From Frankia sp. AgB32 (lineage in GTDB: Bacteria > Actinomycetota > Actinomycetes > Frankiales > Frankiaceae), in NCBI RefSeq assembly GCF_023243045.1, contig NZ_JALKFX010000001.1, forward strand, positions 119,503-183,502: a stretch of 64,000 nt of DNA, written 5' to 3'. Shown in pieces: positions 20,704 to 29,457 of this stretch. Position 1 is the first letter of the stretch. Every line of letters starts with the position of its first letter. The position numbers and the translations under genes are program-made. The notes below the pieces were generated by a model that was given only the letters and a program-made list of their open reading frames with translations, was not told the DNA's origin and made no database searches.

Positions 20704-21347
20704 GCCCACGGTCGAGGGTGCCCTCTCGACGGGTTGGCGTCCGGTGGGTTGGCACCTCGGCGGAACCAGAACGGTGACCCCGGCCGCCCGGTGCCCTGCC
20801 GCAGCGGCTCCACCTCGGGGGTTCCCGCCACCGGCCGGGGGTCCACAGGTGGGTGGCGCCCGGGTGGGGTGATGAGTTCCACGTCGCGCGCGGCGCCGCT
20901 GTCGTGAGGCGGACGTCCAGGGCCACTGTCACCCCCTGTTGTTCCCGCACTCACGCCCGAGCTCATTCCCGGCGTGGAGCTGGACCCTCGTGCTTTACCC
21001 GAGTGCCGCCGTATGTTGTCCCGTGATCTTCCTTGGTGTCTGAATTTGGTTGGACGACGACAGGACGATCGAGTCACACCTCATTGCGGATGCGACACGC
21101 GGGGTGCGGGTCGGTGACCACGTGGATTTCGCTCACTAGCGTCAACCCCGAAATCGCAATCCGCTGGTGTCGAGAAGAGGCTCCCCATGGTCTGCACCGC
21201 CGCCCCCGCCGCGCCTGTCGCGTCCGGCGCGCGCGGTGCGCGCCCGGTATTCGATGCGGTACGTCCTGTCCTCGGGAGGCCGGCGGTCGCACATCCGCCC
21301 GCGTCGCCCCACGCCGCGTGCGTTGCGCGTCGGGGAGTGATGTTCCG
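20704..21347. other. Intergenic region, no recognised gene
   Basis: These 644 bases separate the acetyltransferase from the membrane gene. No start signal, RNA or conserved motif was found. Promoter elements for the downstream gene are presumably here. Confidence 0.5.
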
Positions 21348-22637
21348 GTGAGCGCGCTGATCTGGGTGGCGATCGTCGCGGTATGGGGATTCGTGCTGAT
21401 TCCCATGTGGCTGCGCCGCCACGACACGTCCTCCGAGCAGCGTGCCACGGAGCGGTTCACGGTGGCGATGCGGGTGCTCTCCCGCCGCCCCTCGGTCCAC
21501 GACGAGGGAGTCGTCGACCGGCCGCTCGATGATCATGAGAGTCTCGACAGGGTGGGAGGCACGGCCATGTCGCACGCGGAGTCGATGGACCCGCCGGATC
21601 CGCTGACCCGGGAGGAATCCGCTCCGGCCCGCCCGGTGGCCACGACCGGGCCGCGGGCCGCGCGTCCGCTGGGCGCCCGGTCGGCGCCGGACCTGCGGGT
21701 CGAGCGGCGCGATACCGCCCGAACCGGCCCGAGACGGCGACCCGGCCCCGAGCGGGCGGCCGCGATGCGGGTTCGCCGACAGCGGCTGACGCTGCTGGCC
21801 GCGCTGTTCCCGCTGACGGTCATCCTGGCCGCCGTGCTCGGCGGACTGTGGATCGGCGTGCAGCTGCTGGCCGATCTGGCGATCGCCGGCTACGTCGTAC
21901 ACCTGCGTCGTTCGGCCCAGGTCGAGCGCCGCCTCGAGATCACCCGGGCGGCGATCGAGCGGCGCATCGAGGCCGAGCGGGCGGCCCGCGGCCGCCGGCG
22001 CCCCGCCGGTTCCGCCTTCGCCTACCGCGGCCGGGACGCCGACGGGCCGGCCGATGCTGAGGACGACTTCACCCCCGAGGAGCTAGCGCACGCCCAGGCG
22101 GAGACGATCGACCTCGGTGTGCTGATGTCCACGGCGTCGACCAGGTCCGGCGACTGGTCCGAGCCGGCCGATGACGAGCGGTGGGAACCGATCTACGCGG
22201 ACGGCGCCGGGCACCCCGCGGCCCAGGTCGCCGAGCCCGGGGCAGGCCACGCGATCGGCGGCGGCCCCGCGGCGGTGCTGCCCTCGCGCGGCGCGGTCGA
22301 TGCGGACCAGTTCTACGAGGCGCACCAGGTCGTCGAGGCGTATCAGGTCGTCGACGCGGACGTCGCCCTGGAGGTGGACGTCGAGGTCGAGATGGCGGTC
22401 GACACCCCGGAGGTCGCCCCGGCCCGGGCGGCTGCCCGCCCCGTGAACCGGCCGACGGGCCGGCCGACCACCTCCCGTCCCGGCCGCGTGCAGATCAACC
22501 CACCCGGCACCCACGGCGGTCTGACCGCCCCGCCGGAGGCGGCGCCGACAAGCCCGGCCGCCGGCGTCGAACCGGCCGCCGCGGTACCTGGCGAGGAGAT
22601 CGACCCGCTGCTGCGCCGGCACGCCGTCGGAAGCTGA
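21348..22637 (+). CDS. GlpR/SepX-like membrane protein linked to cell division
   Basis: Start GTG 21348 puts a membrane helix at the N-terminus (ALIWVAIVAVWGFVLIPMWL) followed at once by RRHD. GGGAG lies 12 nt upstream. A second, longer hydrophobic stretch (LTLLAALFPLTVILAAVLGG and on to DLAIAGYVVHLRR) lies near residue 145-180, then a charged helix (RRLEITRAAIERRIEAERAARGRR) and a 240-residue disordered, acidic tail. This layout and the position after galU-glp-moaC-moaB-rimJ match the membrane receptor of Glp (GlpR in Corynebacterium, SepX in Streptomyces), which acts at the septum with FtsZ. Assignment rests on topology and gene order, not on alignment. Confidence 0.78.
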   Translation: MSALIWVAIVAVWGFVLIPMWLRRHDTSSEQRATERFTVAMRVLSRRPSVHDEGVVDRPLDDHESLDRVGGTAMSHAESMDPPDPLTREESAPARPVATTGPRAARPLGARSAPDLRVERRDTARTGPRRRPGPERAAAMRVRRQRLTLLAALFPLTVILAAVLGGLWIGVQLLADLAIAGYVVHLRRSAQVERRLEITRAAIERRIEAERAARGRRRPAGSAFAYRGRDADGPADAEDDFTPEELAHAQAETIDLGVLMSTASTRSGDWSEPADDERWEPIYADGAGHPAAQVAEPGAGHAIGGGPAAVLPSRGAVDADQFYEAHQVVEAYQVVDADVALEVDVEVEMAVDTPEVAPARAAARPVNRPTGRPTTSRPGRVQINPPGTHGGLTAPPEAAPTSPAAGVEPAAAVPGEEIDPLLRRHAVGS

Positions 22638-22655
22638 CCGGCGGCGTCCACCCGC

Positions 22656-23408
22656 TCACCGCGGTGGCGGGCCCAGCCGGGCGACCGCGCGGACGGGCCC
22701 ACCGTCGGCACCCGCCAGCGGCAGCGGGAACAGGAAGACCTCGATCGGCCGCCCCTGTGCGGCAGCGTCCAGCAGACCGCCCAGGGCGGTCAGGTTCTCC
22801 ACGATGACCGCGCCCGCCCCGCACAGCACCCGGTGCGCCGCCAGGCCGGGCTCCCCGTCCGGCGCACCGGCAGCCACCGCGGCGAGGCCGGCCGGTCCGT
22901 GATCGCCCGGCCCGGTCGTCGGGTCGACGCTCGCCGCGTCGATGCCGACGGTCCGGACACCCGCGTCGACGATCGCCCGGGCTGTCGCGGCCGTCAGATA
23001 CGGATGGTCGAGGTACTCGGCCCGACCCCAGTGCCGAGACCAGCCGGTCACGATCAGGACGACGTCGCCCGCGCGCAGCCCGGCCGGCAGCGCGCCTGGC
23101 CCGATCGGGGCCCGCGGCGCCAACCCGCGGGCGTCGACCAGCGCCACCGGCCCGGTGAAGCGTTCCAGCGGCAGCTCGTCGAGGCGGGGCAGCCCGTCGT
23201 CGACATGCCAGGGCGCGTCGACATGCGTGCCCGTCTGCGATCCCAGCCGCAGGCACTGGACGTTGACGCCGTCGACCCCGACCCGCAGCGCGGGCTCGAC
23301 CGCCACCTCGGGGTCCCCCGGGTACACCGGCATGCCGGTGGTGATCGCCACCGAAAGGTCGATCAGGTCCCCCGGGGGCGGATCCGGTTCGACGGAACTG
23401 CTGGACAT
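22656..23408 (-). CDS. Cyclase family protein (kynurenine formamidase-like metal hydrolase)
   Basis: The 250-residue protein starts at ATG 23408, with GGAGG 6 nt upstream. DLSVAITTGMPVYPGDPEV opens the fold, and SQTGTHVDAPWHV is the family metal-binding motif (H-x-D-x-P-x-H). Later come GDVVLIVTGWSRHWG and VRTVGIDAASVDPTTG. Family members hydrolyse N-formylkynurenine or related ring substrates; the substrate here is unknown. The frame stays open far upstream, but the shorter start is better supported. It converges on the GlpR/SepX gene 18 nt away, and its leader contains the long hairpin at 23469-23519. Confidence 0.88.
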   Translation of the reverse strand: MSSSSVEPDPPPGDLIDLSVAITTGMPVYPGDPEVAVEPALRVGVDGVNVQCLRLGSQTGTHVDAPWHVDDGLPRLDELPLERFTGPVALVDARGLAPRAPIGPGALPAGLRAGDVVLIVTGWSRHWGRAEYLDHPYLTAATARAIVDAGVRTVGIDAASVDPTTGPGDHGPAGLAAVAAGAPDGEPGLAAHRVLCGAGAVIVENLTALGGLLDAAAQGRPIEVFLFPLPLAGADGGPVRAVARLGPPPR

Positions 23409-23468
23409 CGCGGACCTCCGGCCCGATCGGGTGCCCGCCGACGCGACGGGCCTGCCACCACCATGGAG

Positions 23469-23519
23469 CTGTCGCTTCCATAGGGATAAACCGGCCGCAA
23501 GACCCTGTGGAAGCGACAG
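23469..23519. promoter_or_regulatory. 17-bp hairpin in the divergent leader of the cyclase gene
   Basis: CTGTCGCTTCCATAGGG pairs with CCCTGTGGAAGCGACAG over all 17 positions (one G-U on one strand) around a 17-nt loop. It lies 61 nt before the cyclase start and 104 nt before the YbaK gene. It could be an attenuator, operator or small RNA; no pseudo-terminator U run follows. Confidence 0.65.
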
Positions 23520-23622
23520 GAAGCCCTTCTCCCACGTACCCCCGGGGCCTGTCCGCGCCGCATGCTGCCGCGGTCGCCCCCGGCCGCCGCCGCCCCGGCC
23601 ACCGTCGCCGTAGCCTGCTGGC

Positions 23623-24189
23623 ATGACCGACATCGTGCAGCCGGTCGGCGCGCTCGCCGGCGCGGACCTGCTGGCCGTCGCCACCGCGTCGGCGCTCACG
23701 AACTGGCCGGACCCGGCCACCCGGCCGCTGCTCGAACAGGCGGAGGTCGCCGAGATCGATCCCGAACTGGCCGACACCGCGGCCTTCTGCGAGCGCTACG
23801 GCGTCGCCCCGGGCGACTCGGCGAACTGTGTGATCGTCGCGGCCCGCCGCGGGGAGGTCACGACGCTCGCGGCGTGCGTGATCCTCGCGACGACCCGGGC
23901 CGACGTGAACGGCCTGGTCCGGCGGCGGCTGAACGCCCGCAAGGTGTCGTTCGCGCCGATGGACACGGCGGTGGCGCGCACCGGCATGGAGTACGGCGGC
24001 ATCACGCCCGTCGGCCTGCCCGCCGACTGGCCGGTGCTGGTCGACCGGGTGGTGGCCGAGCATCCGCGGGTCGTCGTCGGCTCCGGGCTGCGCCGGTCGA
24101 AGCTGTGGGTGCCCGGCGCGCTGCTCGCCGCTCTCCCGAACGCCGAGGTCGTCGACGACCTCGGCCGTCCCGAGCCGGCGGCCCGCTAG
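23623..24189 (+). CDS. YbaK/aminoacyl-tRNA deacylase-domain protein
   Basis: The 188-residue protein carries the YbaK/ProX fold: FCERYGVAPGDSANCVIVAARRG, then a beta region, LVRRRLNARKVSFAPMD and MEYGGITPVGLPADWPVLVDRVVAEHPRVVVGSGLRRSKLWVP, the last being the family's conserved glycine-rich end. Family members hydrolyse misacylated tRNAs in trans; the specific tRNA cannot be told from sequence. It is divergent from the cyclase gene, with the long hairpin between them. Confidence 0.85.
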   Translation: MTDIVQPVGALAGADLLAVATASALTNWPDPATRPLLEQAEVAEIDPELADTAAFCERYGVAPGDSANCVIVAARRGEVTTLAACVILATTRADVNGLVRRRLNARKVSFAPMDTAVARTGMEYGGITPVGLPADWPVLVDRVVAEHPRVVVGSGLRRSKLWVPGALLAALPNAEVVDDLGRPEPAAR

Positions 24190-24325
24190 CGCGCCGCCCA
24201 CGATCCTCCCGGGCAGCGCGGTCACCGACCGCAGCGCTCGTTTCGGCTTCTGGGCCTGACGGCGGCACCGCCGAACGCCGCCCCGGGCTTGACAGCCTGC
24301 CCCCGCACCCGGCAGAATCGAATGC

Positions 24326-24661
24326 GTGTTCGAATTCCTCGGAACCCGGCCACGGCCCCGCCTCGCGACGCGTGACCATGCCGCCGGGCGGCGCGCGCCA
24401 GCCGTCGGACCTCCTTCGCGGATCGACGCCACCGCGCCACGCCCGTCCGCCGCGCTGCCGCCGAGCGTGGCGCGGGTGGCGGCGCGCAACCGGCTTTCCG
24501 CCGACCTGCTCGCCGCCCTTCTCACCGTTGACGGCCGCTCCCGCGCGACCCTCGACGACATGGAGCGCGCCGACGCCCTCGCGGACGCCATGCTCGCCCG
24601 CCGCCGCCAGCGCGCCACCCCCCACCGCCCCGACCTCACCGCGGTCGGCCGGCGTGGCTGA
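24326..24661 (+). CDS. Hypothetical protein (111 aa)
   Basis: It starts at GTG 24326 and has a plausible helical C-terminal half (LPPSVARVAARNRLSADLLAALLTVDGRSRATLDDMERADALADAMLARRR), rich in Ala, Arg and Leu. No domain is recognised and there are no membrane segments. The N-terminal 45 residues are basic and low-complexity. It is probably real because the reading frame and helix pattern are regular, but support is modest. Confidence 0.45.
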   Translation: MFEFLGTRPRPRLATRDHAAGRRAPAVGPPSRIDATAPRPSAALPPSVARVAARNRLSADLLAALLTVDGRSRATLDDMERADALADAMLARRRQRATPHRPDLTAVGRRG

Positions 24662-24717
24662 CCCGGCCCCGGTGGGTCGACGCCGAGATGACCCAGGACG
24701 TCGAGGACTGACGCCGG

Positions 24718-24966
24718 TCAGCCGGCCTCGGTGGCCCCCGGGCTGGCCGGAGTCTCGTGCGGGCGGTTGCGGCGCCGGCGCTGGGCGTTCCAGTCATCCA
24801 CCGTCGAGCGGTGCCAGCGCGGCCGCCGCCGGTGGGGCTCCTTGCCGTCGTCGGGGTCGTCGGGCTTCGGCGCGGATCCGTCGGCGACGGAGGCGCGCCA
24901 GGAGGACGCGGTCAGGCGAAGGCGGTCAGCGACTTCGGTGACGGTCAGCAGAGGATCGGCGTCCAT
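24718..24966 (-). CDS. Small helix-turn-helix (AlpA/excisionase-like) protein
   Basis: The 82-residue protein begins MDADPLLTVTEVADRLRLTASSWRASVADGSAPKPD, the layout of helix-turn-helix 17/excisionase proteins, followed by a basic WHRSTVDDWNAQRRRRN close. Such proteins are common on mobile elements. ATG 24966 is preferred over the longer frame to 25098. It stands at the edge of the decayed accessory region, next to a sortase fragment. Confidence 0.65.
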   Translation of the reverse strand: MDADPLLTVTEVADRLRLTASSWRASVADGSAPKPDDPDDGKEPHRRRPRWHRSTVDDWNAQRRRRNRPHETPASPGATEAG

Positions 24967-25104
24967 CTGACCATCGTGCCTCCGCCGCCCCAGCACGACG
25001 CTGCCAGACGGATCACACCTGAATATCCCGAATTGTCGCATCATCTGTGGGTAGGTGAGTGCCGCCCTGACGAACCCGCTGCGGTAGGCCCACACCACCA
25101 GGCG

Positions 25105-25355
25105 GCCCGGCGGACTGCTACCGGCTGCGCGGACTGCGCGCGGGCGCCAGGGTGTTCGTCGACCGGGCGGACGTCACGACCGCGACCTTCGTCGTGGACA
25201 GGCTGGCCGAGTTCGCGAAGGCCGACTTCCTGGACCAGGAGGTCCACCACTCGGGCAGCGGCGCACAGCTTCGCCTGATCACCTGCGGCGGCCACTTCAA
25301 CCACGGTACCGGCCACTACCACGACAACGTCGTCGTCTTCGCCCATCTCGGCTGA
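25105..25355 (+). pseudogene. C-terminal fragment of a class F-type sortase
   Basis: The frame reads GPADCYRLRGLRAGARVFV then RLAEFAKADFLDQEVHH and LRLITCGGHFNHGTGHYHDNVVVFAHL. LITCGG holds the sortase catalytic cysteine, and the GHY-x-D-N-VVVFA end is typical of actinobacterial class F sortases. The N-terminal two-thirds, including the catalytic His region and membrane anchor, are missing. It is therefore a remnant rather than an active transpeptidase. Confidence 0.7.
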
Positions 25356-25493
25356 ATCGGGCGGCGGCCAGGCCCGCTCCGCTGGGACATCCGCCAGGCC
25401 AGGCATGAAGTGGACAACGGGCGGCGACGACCCGTCCGGCTTGGTACGAATGCAGCCACTCAGCCGCGCCTGATGGATGGAGTACCGAAGATC

Positions 25494-25955
25494 ATGGTCT
25501 CGTCCCTTGTAGTGGTCTCCCTCGTTCTGACCGGCCTCGTAGCGGGGACAATGACCATTGGTCTGGTCGCCGTGCGGCCCGCGATGCACTCGCTGCCCGC
25601 GACGACCTACGTGCTCGTCAAGCAGGCGTTCGATATCAGCTATCCGAAGTTCATGAAGCCGCTGCAGATCGCCGGCCTGCTTTCGACGGTGGCCCTGGCG
25701 GTGGTCGCCGCCGTAGCTGGCCCCGCAACCTGCGCGATCCTGGCCGCGGTCGCCGCGGTGGCCGTCTTCACCAACATCATCGTCACGGTGCGGGGCGATC
25801 TCCCGATCAACAACGCGATGGCCACCTGGACGCCGGACGCCCCGCCCAGCGACTGGCAGTCCCAGCGCGCCCGCTGGGACTACTTCAACTCCATCCGGAC
25901 GATCGCCGCGGTCAGCGCCCTGGTGCTGCTCGCACTGGCGGCGACCGCGTCCTGA
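25494..25955 (+). CDS. DUF1772-type small membrane protein
   Basis: The 153-residue protein has four probable membrane helices (SSLVVVSLVLTGLVAGTMTI; IAGLLSTVALAVVAAVAG; CAILAAVAAVAVFTNIIVTV; TIAAVSALVLLALAATAS). The loop NNAMATWTPDAPPSDWQSQRARWDYFNSIR, with its NNxxxxW...R-x-x-W-x-x-xN pattern, is typical of DUF1772 proteins (anthrone-oxygenase-like). ATG 25494 follows GGAG by about 10 nt; ATG 25473 is an alternative. Function unknown in bacteria. Confidence 0.78.
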   Translation: MVSSLVVVSLVLTGLVAGTMTIGLVAVRPAMHSLPATTYVLVKQAFDISYPKFMKPLQIAGLLSTVALAVVAAVAGPATCAILAAVAAVAVFTNIIVTVRGDLPINNAMATWTPDAPPSDWQSQRARWDYFNSIRTIAAVSALVLLALAATAS

Positions 25956-26431
25956 CGCGGGTCTCCGAAGCGCCAACTCGATCAGGCTCTCCGACATCAC
26001 GGCGGCTCGTCAGTCAACCCTCGCCTGGGCCACAGGGTCGCCAACCGGATATGCCGACGCCAGTCGAAGATCGCGAACGAGTTCGTCGACCGCCGCGAGT
26101 CACGTGTCGCATCGTGCACAGGTGTGCGTAGGGCCGCCGCTGCCCGTGAACGTGGGTCGTCTCGTACGACAACGAGTACTTCTGGACGAGCCAGGGGGCG
26201 GGCCGACGGAAGCGGACCGTGAGCGAGAACGGGCTGCGCGCCACCCGCAGGAGGGAGCCCCCGCTACGACCGAACCCGGGCGCCTGTGAAGAAAACCAGA
26301 GCGAACAGAAGAACGTCGCGAGACGCGTCCCGTGACAGTTACCGACTAGTTTTCCGTGATGCCACTTCCTTTATGATTGACGCTCGGCTAAGCACCCAGC
26401 CCCTGCCGGCGGCTCCTGACCAGGCTGGCTC
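25956..26431. other. Region without a recognised gene before IS remnants
   Basis: Nearly 480 bases hold short frames on both strands, none with a recognised motif. The base composition becomes more mixed toward 26350, where transposase relics start. Confidence 0.45.
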
Positions 26432-26706
26432 TGAGGAGAACCCCAGAATCCACTTCCACTTCACCCCAAAAGGGTCATCGTGGAACAACCAGATCGAAAC
26501 CTGGTTCGGCATCATCACCAAGCAGTCAATCCGCCGGGGCACCTTCAGTTCAGTCAAGGTGCTGGTCAAGCATATCCGGGACTACATCAAGCACTGGAAC
26601 TCCCCTGCGGAGCAGTTCGTCTTGGACCGCGACAGCCGGGGAGATTCTGGCCAAGGTCAAACTCGTCGAGACCAACATCAAAAAACTGGTTGCCAACAAT
26701 GAATAA
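26432..26706 (+). pseudogene. IS630-family transposase C-terminal remnant
   Basis: The frame reads RIHFHFTPKGSSWNNQIETWFGIITKQSIRRGTFSSVKVL then HWNSPAEQFV, which is the end of the DDE domain of IS630 transposases (the W-N-Q-I/V-E glutamate is present). One extra T after codon GTC breaks the frame; in the next frame it continues WTATAGEILAKV to a TAA at 26704. The 5' two-thirds are missing and no terminal repeat was found. Confidence 0.8.
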
Positions 26707-26731
26707 TAAAGGAAGCGAAATCACGAGACAC

Positions 26732-27628
26732 TAGTGTCCTGAGTCGTTAATTCGCATGTAGATCTTATATGCTTGGGGTATGCCGGGTCCGCGTGCTGTG
26801 CAGATCGAGTTGACCGCTGATGAACGGCGGGTGCTGGAGGGCTGGGAGCGTCGACCGAAGACGTCGCAGGCGTTGGCGACGCGTTCCCGCATCGTTTTGG
26901 CTTGCGCGTCGGAGGCGACGAACGGGCAGGTCGCGGCGGCGGTCGGGGTGTCGATCGCGACGGTGGCGAAGTGGCGGGGCCGGTTCCTGAAAGATCGGCT
27001 GGAGGGTTTGGTCGACGAGCCACGGCCGGGTCGTCCGCGGACGGTGTCCGACGACCAGGTGGACGCGGTGATCACGAAGACGTTGGAGCAGGCGCCATCG
27101 AACGGGGACACCCACTGGTCGACGCGATCGATGGCGAAGGCGTCGGGTTTGTCGCAGTCGACGGTGTCACGGATGTGGCGTGCGTTCGGCCTGAAACCGC
27201 ATCTGGTCGAGACGTGGAAGAGTTCGTGGAGAAGGTTCGCGACGTGGTCGGCGTCTACCTCGACCCACCGGAGAAGGCGATCGTTCTATGCGTGGATGAG
27301 AAAAGCCAGATCCAGGCTTTGGACCGCACCGCGCCTGTCTTGCCGATGATGCCCGGTACTCCGTCGCGGATGACCCATACCTACGTCCGCAACGGCACGA
27401 CCAGCCTGTTCGCCGCGTTGGACCCGGCGTCCGGCTCGGTGATCGCCCATCACTACCGGCGCCACCGCCAGCAGGAGTTCCTGCGTTTTCTGAAACTGAT
27501 CGATGCCTCGGTTCCGAAGGGGCACGACCTGCAAAGGACCCCAAGCCGTTCGTCTGGGCCAAGACCGCCGACGAGATCCTCGAGACCCTCGGCGCCTACT
27601 GCCAACGAATTAACGACTCAGGACACTA
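26732..27628 (+). mobile_element. IS630-family element, internally deleted, with perfect ends
   Basis: The ends are a perfect 21-bp inverted repeat (26734-26754 and 27606-27626, starting GTGTCCTGAGTC), each flanked by TA, the IS630 target duplication. The 897-bp length is shorter than the usual 1.1 kb because of internal deletions. It could still be moved by a related transposase because both ends are intact. Confidence 0.88.
26780..27625 (+). pseudogene. IS630-family transposase, broken by two deletions
   Basis: The first part (LTADERRVLEGWERRPKTSQ, helix-turn-helix NGQVAAAVGVSIATVAKWRGRFL, then THWSTRSMAKASGLSQSTVSRMWRAFGLKPHLVETW) is in frame 2. After a small deletion near 27215 the frame changes and continues EFVEKVRDVVGVYLDPPEKAIVLCVDEKSQIQALDRT with the first catalytic Asp, to KGHDLQ. 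A second deletion removes the segment with the second Asp and the Glu. A final piece, KPFVWAKTADEILETLGAYCQ, ends within the right inverted repeat. The enzyme cannot be active. Confidence 0.88.
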
Positions 27629-27665
27629 GTAGGGGGCACTGTCCGGAAGAAAAGAGGCACCTCAG

Positions 27666-27703
27666 CAGGTCTGGTCCCGGTAGGGCGGCCGGGGCCAGAC
27701 CTG
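27666..27703. terminator. Long hairpin downstream of the IS630 element
   Basis: CAGGTCTGGTCCCGG pairs with CCGGGGCCAGACCTG (one G-T) around an 8-nt loop. It may be a terminator or the end of another mobile element. Confidence 0.5.
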
Positions 27704-27752
27704 CGCGCGAAGCGACGTGATGATGGGAGTTTCTTGGGGTCGTGAGCGGTGG

Positions 27753-28079
27753 CTATGTCTCCCTTCGGCGTGTCGGTGATTCGGTGTCATGGTTCGGACT
27801 GTCGGGCGGCGCCCGCTGCCCGGCTCTCCGTTGGAGTCGTCGGGTAATCGGCGGTCCGGATCGGTGAGGGTGTGAACGGCAGGCGGTCCGTGGTGGTCCC
27901 TGCGGCGCTGGTCTCGGCGCGGGTGGCCGCCCCGGCCCGCCCGTCGGAACGTCGCTGTCCCATCCGGCCGAGATGATCGCGTCGAACTCGGCGTGCAGCA
28001 GGTCGGGGTCGGAGCAGATCAAGTCGGCCAGCTGCGCCTCGACTGGCCGGACCGGCGCCGCACCCTGCAGGTTCGTCAT
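27753..28079 (-). CDS. Small hypothetical protein (108 aa)
   Basis: The N-terminal part, VEAQLADLICSDPDLLHAEFDAIISAGW, has the regular acidic-helical pattern of a short protein common near mobile sequences in actinobacteria. The remaining residues (PPAPRPAPQGPPRTACRSH and on) are Pro/Arg-rich and may be a shifted frame. It ends 16 nt from the Hsp20 gene and reads the same way. No function is known. Confidence 0.5.
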   Translation of the reverse strand: MTNLQGAAPVRPVEAQLADLICSDPDLLHAEFDAIISAGWDSDVPTGGPGRPPAPRPAPQGPPRTACRSHPHRSGPPITRRLQRRAGQRAPPDSPNHDTESPTRRRET

Positions 28080-28094
28080 CGGTCCAGCCGCGGC

Positions 28095-28526
28095 TCAGGC
28101 GTGGATGGACCGGCGGTCGTCGCTGGAGGTGTCGATAGCGATCTTCCGGGGCTTGGCCTTTTCCGCGACCGGGATCCGCAGGGTCAGCACGCCGGCGTGG
28201 TAGCTGGCGGTGATCTTCTCCGTGTCCAGGTTGTCGCCCAGGATCAACTGGCGGCTGAACACACCGCGTGGCCGCTCGGCGACCAGGACCTCGCGGTCCC
28301 CTTTCAGTGCCGGACGTTGCGCCCGCACGGTCAGCACGTTGCGTTCGACGTCCAGATCCACAGTGGCCGGGTCCACCCCGGGCAGATCGAACTCCGCCAC
28401 GAACTCCTCGCCCTCGCGCCAGGCGTCGATCGGCATCCCGGTCGGCCGGGCCACCGTGCCCAGGGTGCCGAGCACCTGCTGGCTGAGTCGATCCAGCTCC
28501 CTGAACGGGTCGGTGCGCACCAACAT
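28095..28526 (-). CDS. Hsp20 small heat-shock protein
   Basis: The 143-residue alpha-crystallin chaperone starts at ATG 28526 behind GGAGGTGGAG. After the [19 protein letters not shown] leader, the crystallin domain runs [41 protein letters not shown], through [32 protein letters not shown] with the conserved A-x-x-x-x-GVLTL motif, to [11 protein letters not shown]. It would form oligomers that hold unfolded proteins. The leader has an inverted repeat and shares a promoter-like motif with the nearby MerR gene, the probable regulator. Confidence 0.93.
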   Translation of the reverse strand: MLVRTDPFRELDRLSQQVLGTLGTVARPTGMPIDAWREGEEFVAEFDLPGVDPATVDLDVERNVLTVRAQRPALKGDREVLVAERPRGVFSRQLILGDNLDTEKITASYHAGVLTLRIPVAEKAKPRKIAIDTSSDDRRSIHA

Positions 28527-28569
28527 CGGAACTCCACCTCCACGATCACGATTTTGTCGATCAGAGCGT

Positions 28570-28620
28570 TGGGTCACCACTTATCTGTGGTGGCTGACCC
28601 ATATTTTATATAGCACTGGC
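28570..28620 (-). promoter_or_regulatory. Leader of hsp20: inverted repeat and shared GTGCTATAT motif
   Basis: TGGGTCA and TGACCCA face each other (about 28570-28602) with internal CCAC/GTGG. Next to them, on the minus strand, CCAGTGCTATAT (28608-28619) nearly equals CCGGTGCTATAT before the MerR gene. Both could be a common promoter or regulator site. Confidence 0.5.
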
Positions 28621-28938
28621 GGCACATCTGAGGCAAGACCCCGGTCGGCCGTCCGGGCGGAATCCCAGGAGGCGCCCCGTGAGACCGTCCGGTGTCGACC
28701 CGACCCAGGGGGTGTACGGCTCGGTAGTTAGGCTGTCGCGTCCAGCCTTAGGACCGCTGTCGTGGTGGACGCGACGACGAATACCAGCCCAGCAGGCTGC
28801 CTGCCCCGTGGGCCAGCAGCGCGCTGGCGGGGGCTAGCTTGGCAGGAGCGGTGAAGATCCGCTTGACGCGGTGTGGGCTACGCGAAGGGGCCGGCTGCGG
28901 GCACGGTTCGTGGAGTCCGTGGGTAGGCACGACGGCCG
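28621..28938. other. Divergent intergenic region, no gene
   Basis: About 320 bases between the hsp20 leader and the plus-strand ATP-binding protein. No coding frame with a good start or motif was seen. Confidence 0.45.
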
Positions 28939-29361
28939 GTGAGAGACATGATCGACGGGATGAGGGGTTGGTCGCGGTGCGCGACAGGGGCTGGTCGGCC
29001 AAGTGTGGAGCTCCCGTTCGCCGCGCGTTCCGTGGGCGCTTCTCGAGAGGTGCTGCGGGGGTTGTTGCTGGCCTGGGGCCATGAGCATCAGATTGACGAT
29101 GCTGCGGTGGTGGTGTCGGAGCTGGTGACCAACGCCGTGCAGCACGCCTGTGAACAGGGGCAACTGCGGCTGGAGCTTCGGGTCACCGGTGAGGTGCTGC
29201 GCCTGGAACTCGCCGACGGGTCGTCGGTGCGGCCGATGGCTCGGGAGATCGTCGACTCCGATGAGCGGGGCCGTGGGATGCACATCGTCGATGTGCTCAC
29301 CGCCCGGTGGGGAGTCGAGACGCACGGCGACGGTAAACGCGTCTGGGTCGAACTCGACTAG
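28939..29361 (+). CDS. RsbW/SpoIIAB-like ATP-binding regulatory protein
   Basis: The 140-residue protein has a HATPase_c domain of the anti-sigma/regulatory type common in actinomycetes. AARSVGASREVLRGLLLAWG leads in, then DAAVVVSELVTNAVQHACEQGQLRLELR with the N box (E-L-V-T-N-A-x-x-H), LRLELADGSSVRP as a degenerate G1, and ERGRGMHIVDVLTARWGVE as G2. Such proteins bind ATP and often bind sigma factors or antagonists. GTG 28939 is chosen; ATG 28948 is possible. No sigma factor gene adjoins it. Confidence 0.82.
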   Translation: MRDMIDGMRGWSRCATGAGRPSVELPFAARSVGASREVLRGLLLAWGHEHQIDDAAVVVSELVTNAVQHACEQGQLRLELRVTGEVLRLELADGSSVRPMAREIVDSDERGRGMHIVDVLTARWGVETHGDGKRVWVELD

Positions 29362-29457
29362 CTGGCCCTCCGGGGCGGCCACTTGGACGGGGTCGTTCGG
29401 TGGCTGTGTTCGCCACGGGTCTGCGGCGGCTGGCCTGCGACGTCGCGTCCACCACCG

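Noticed and set aside
26104-26289. Small plus-strand gene before the IS630 relics
   Set aside because: No ribosome-binding site or motif was found, and the frame is rich in charged residues typical of shadows.
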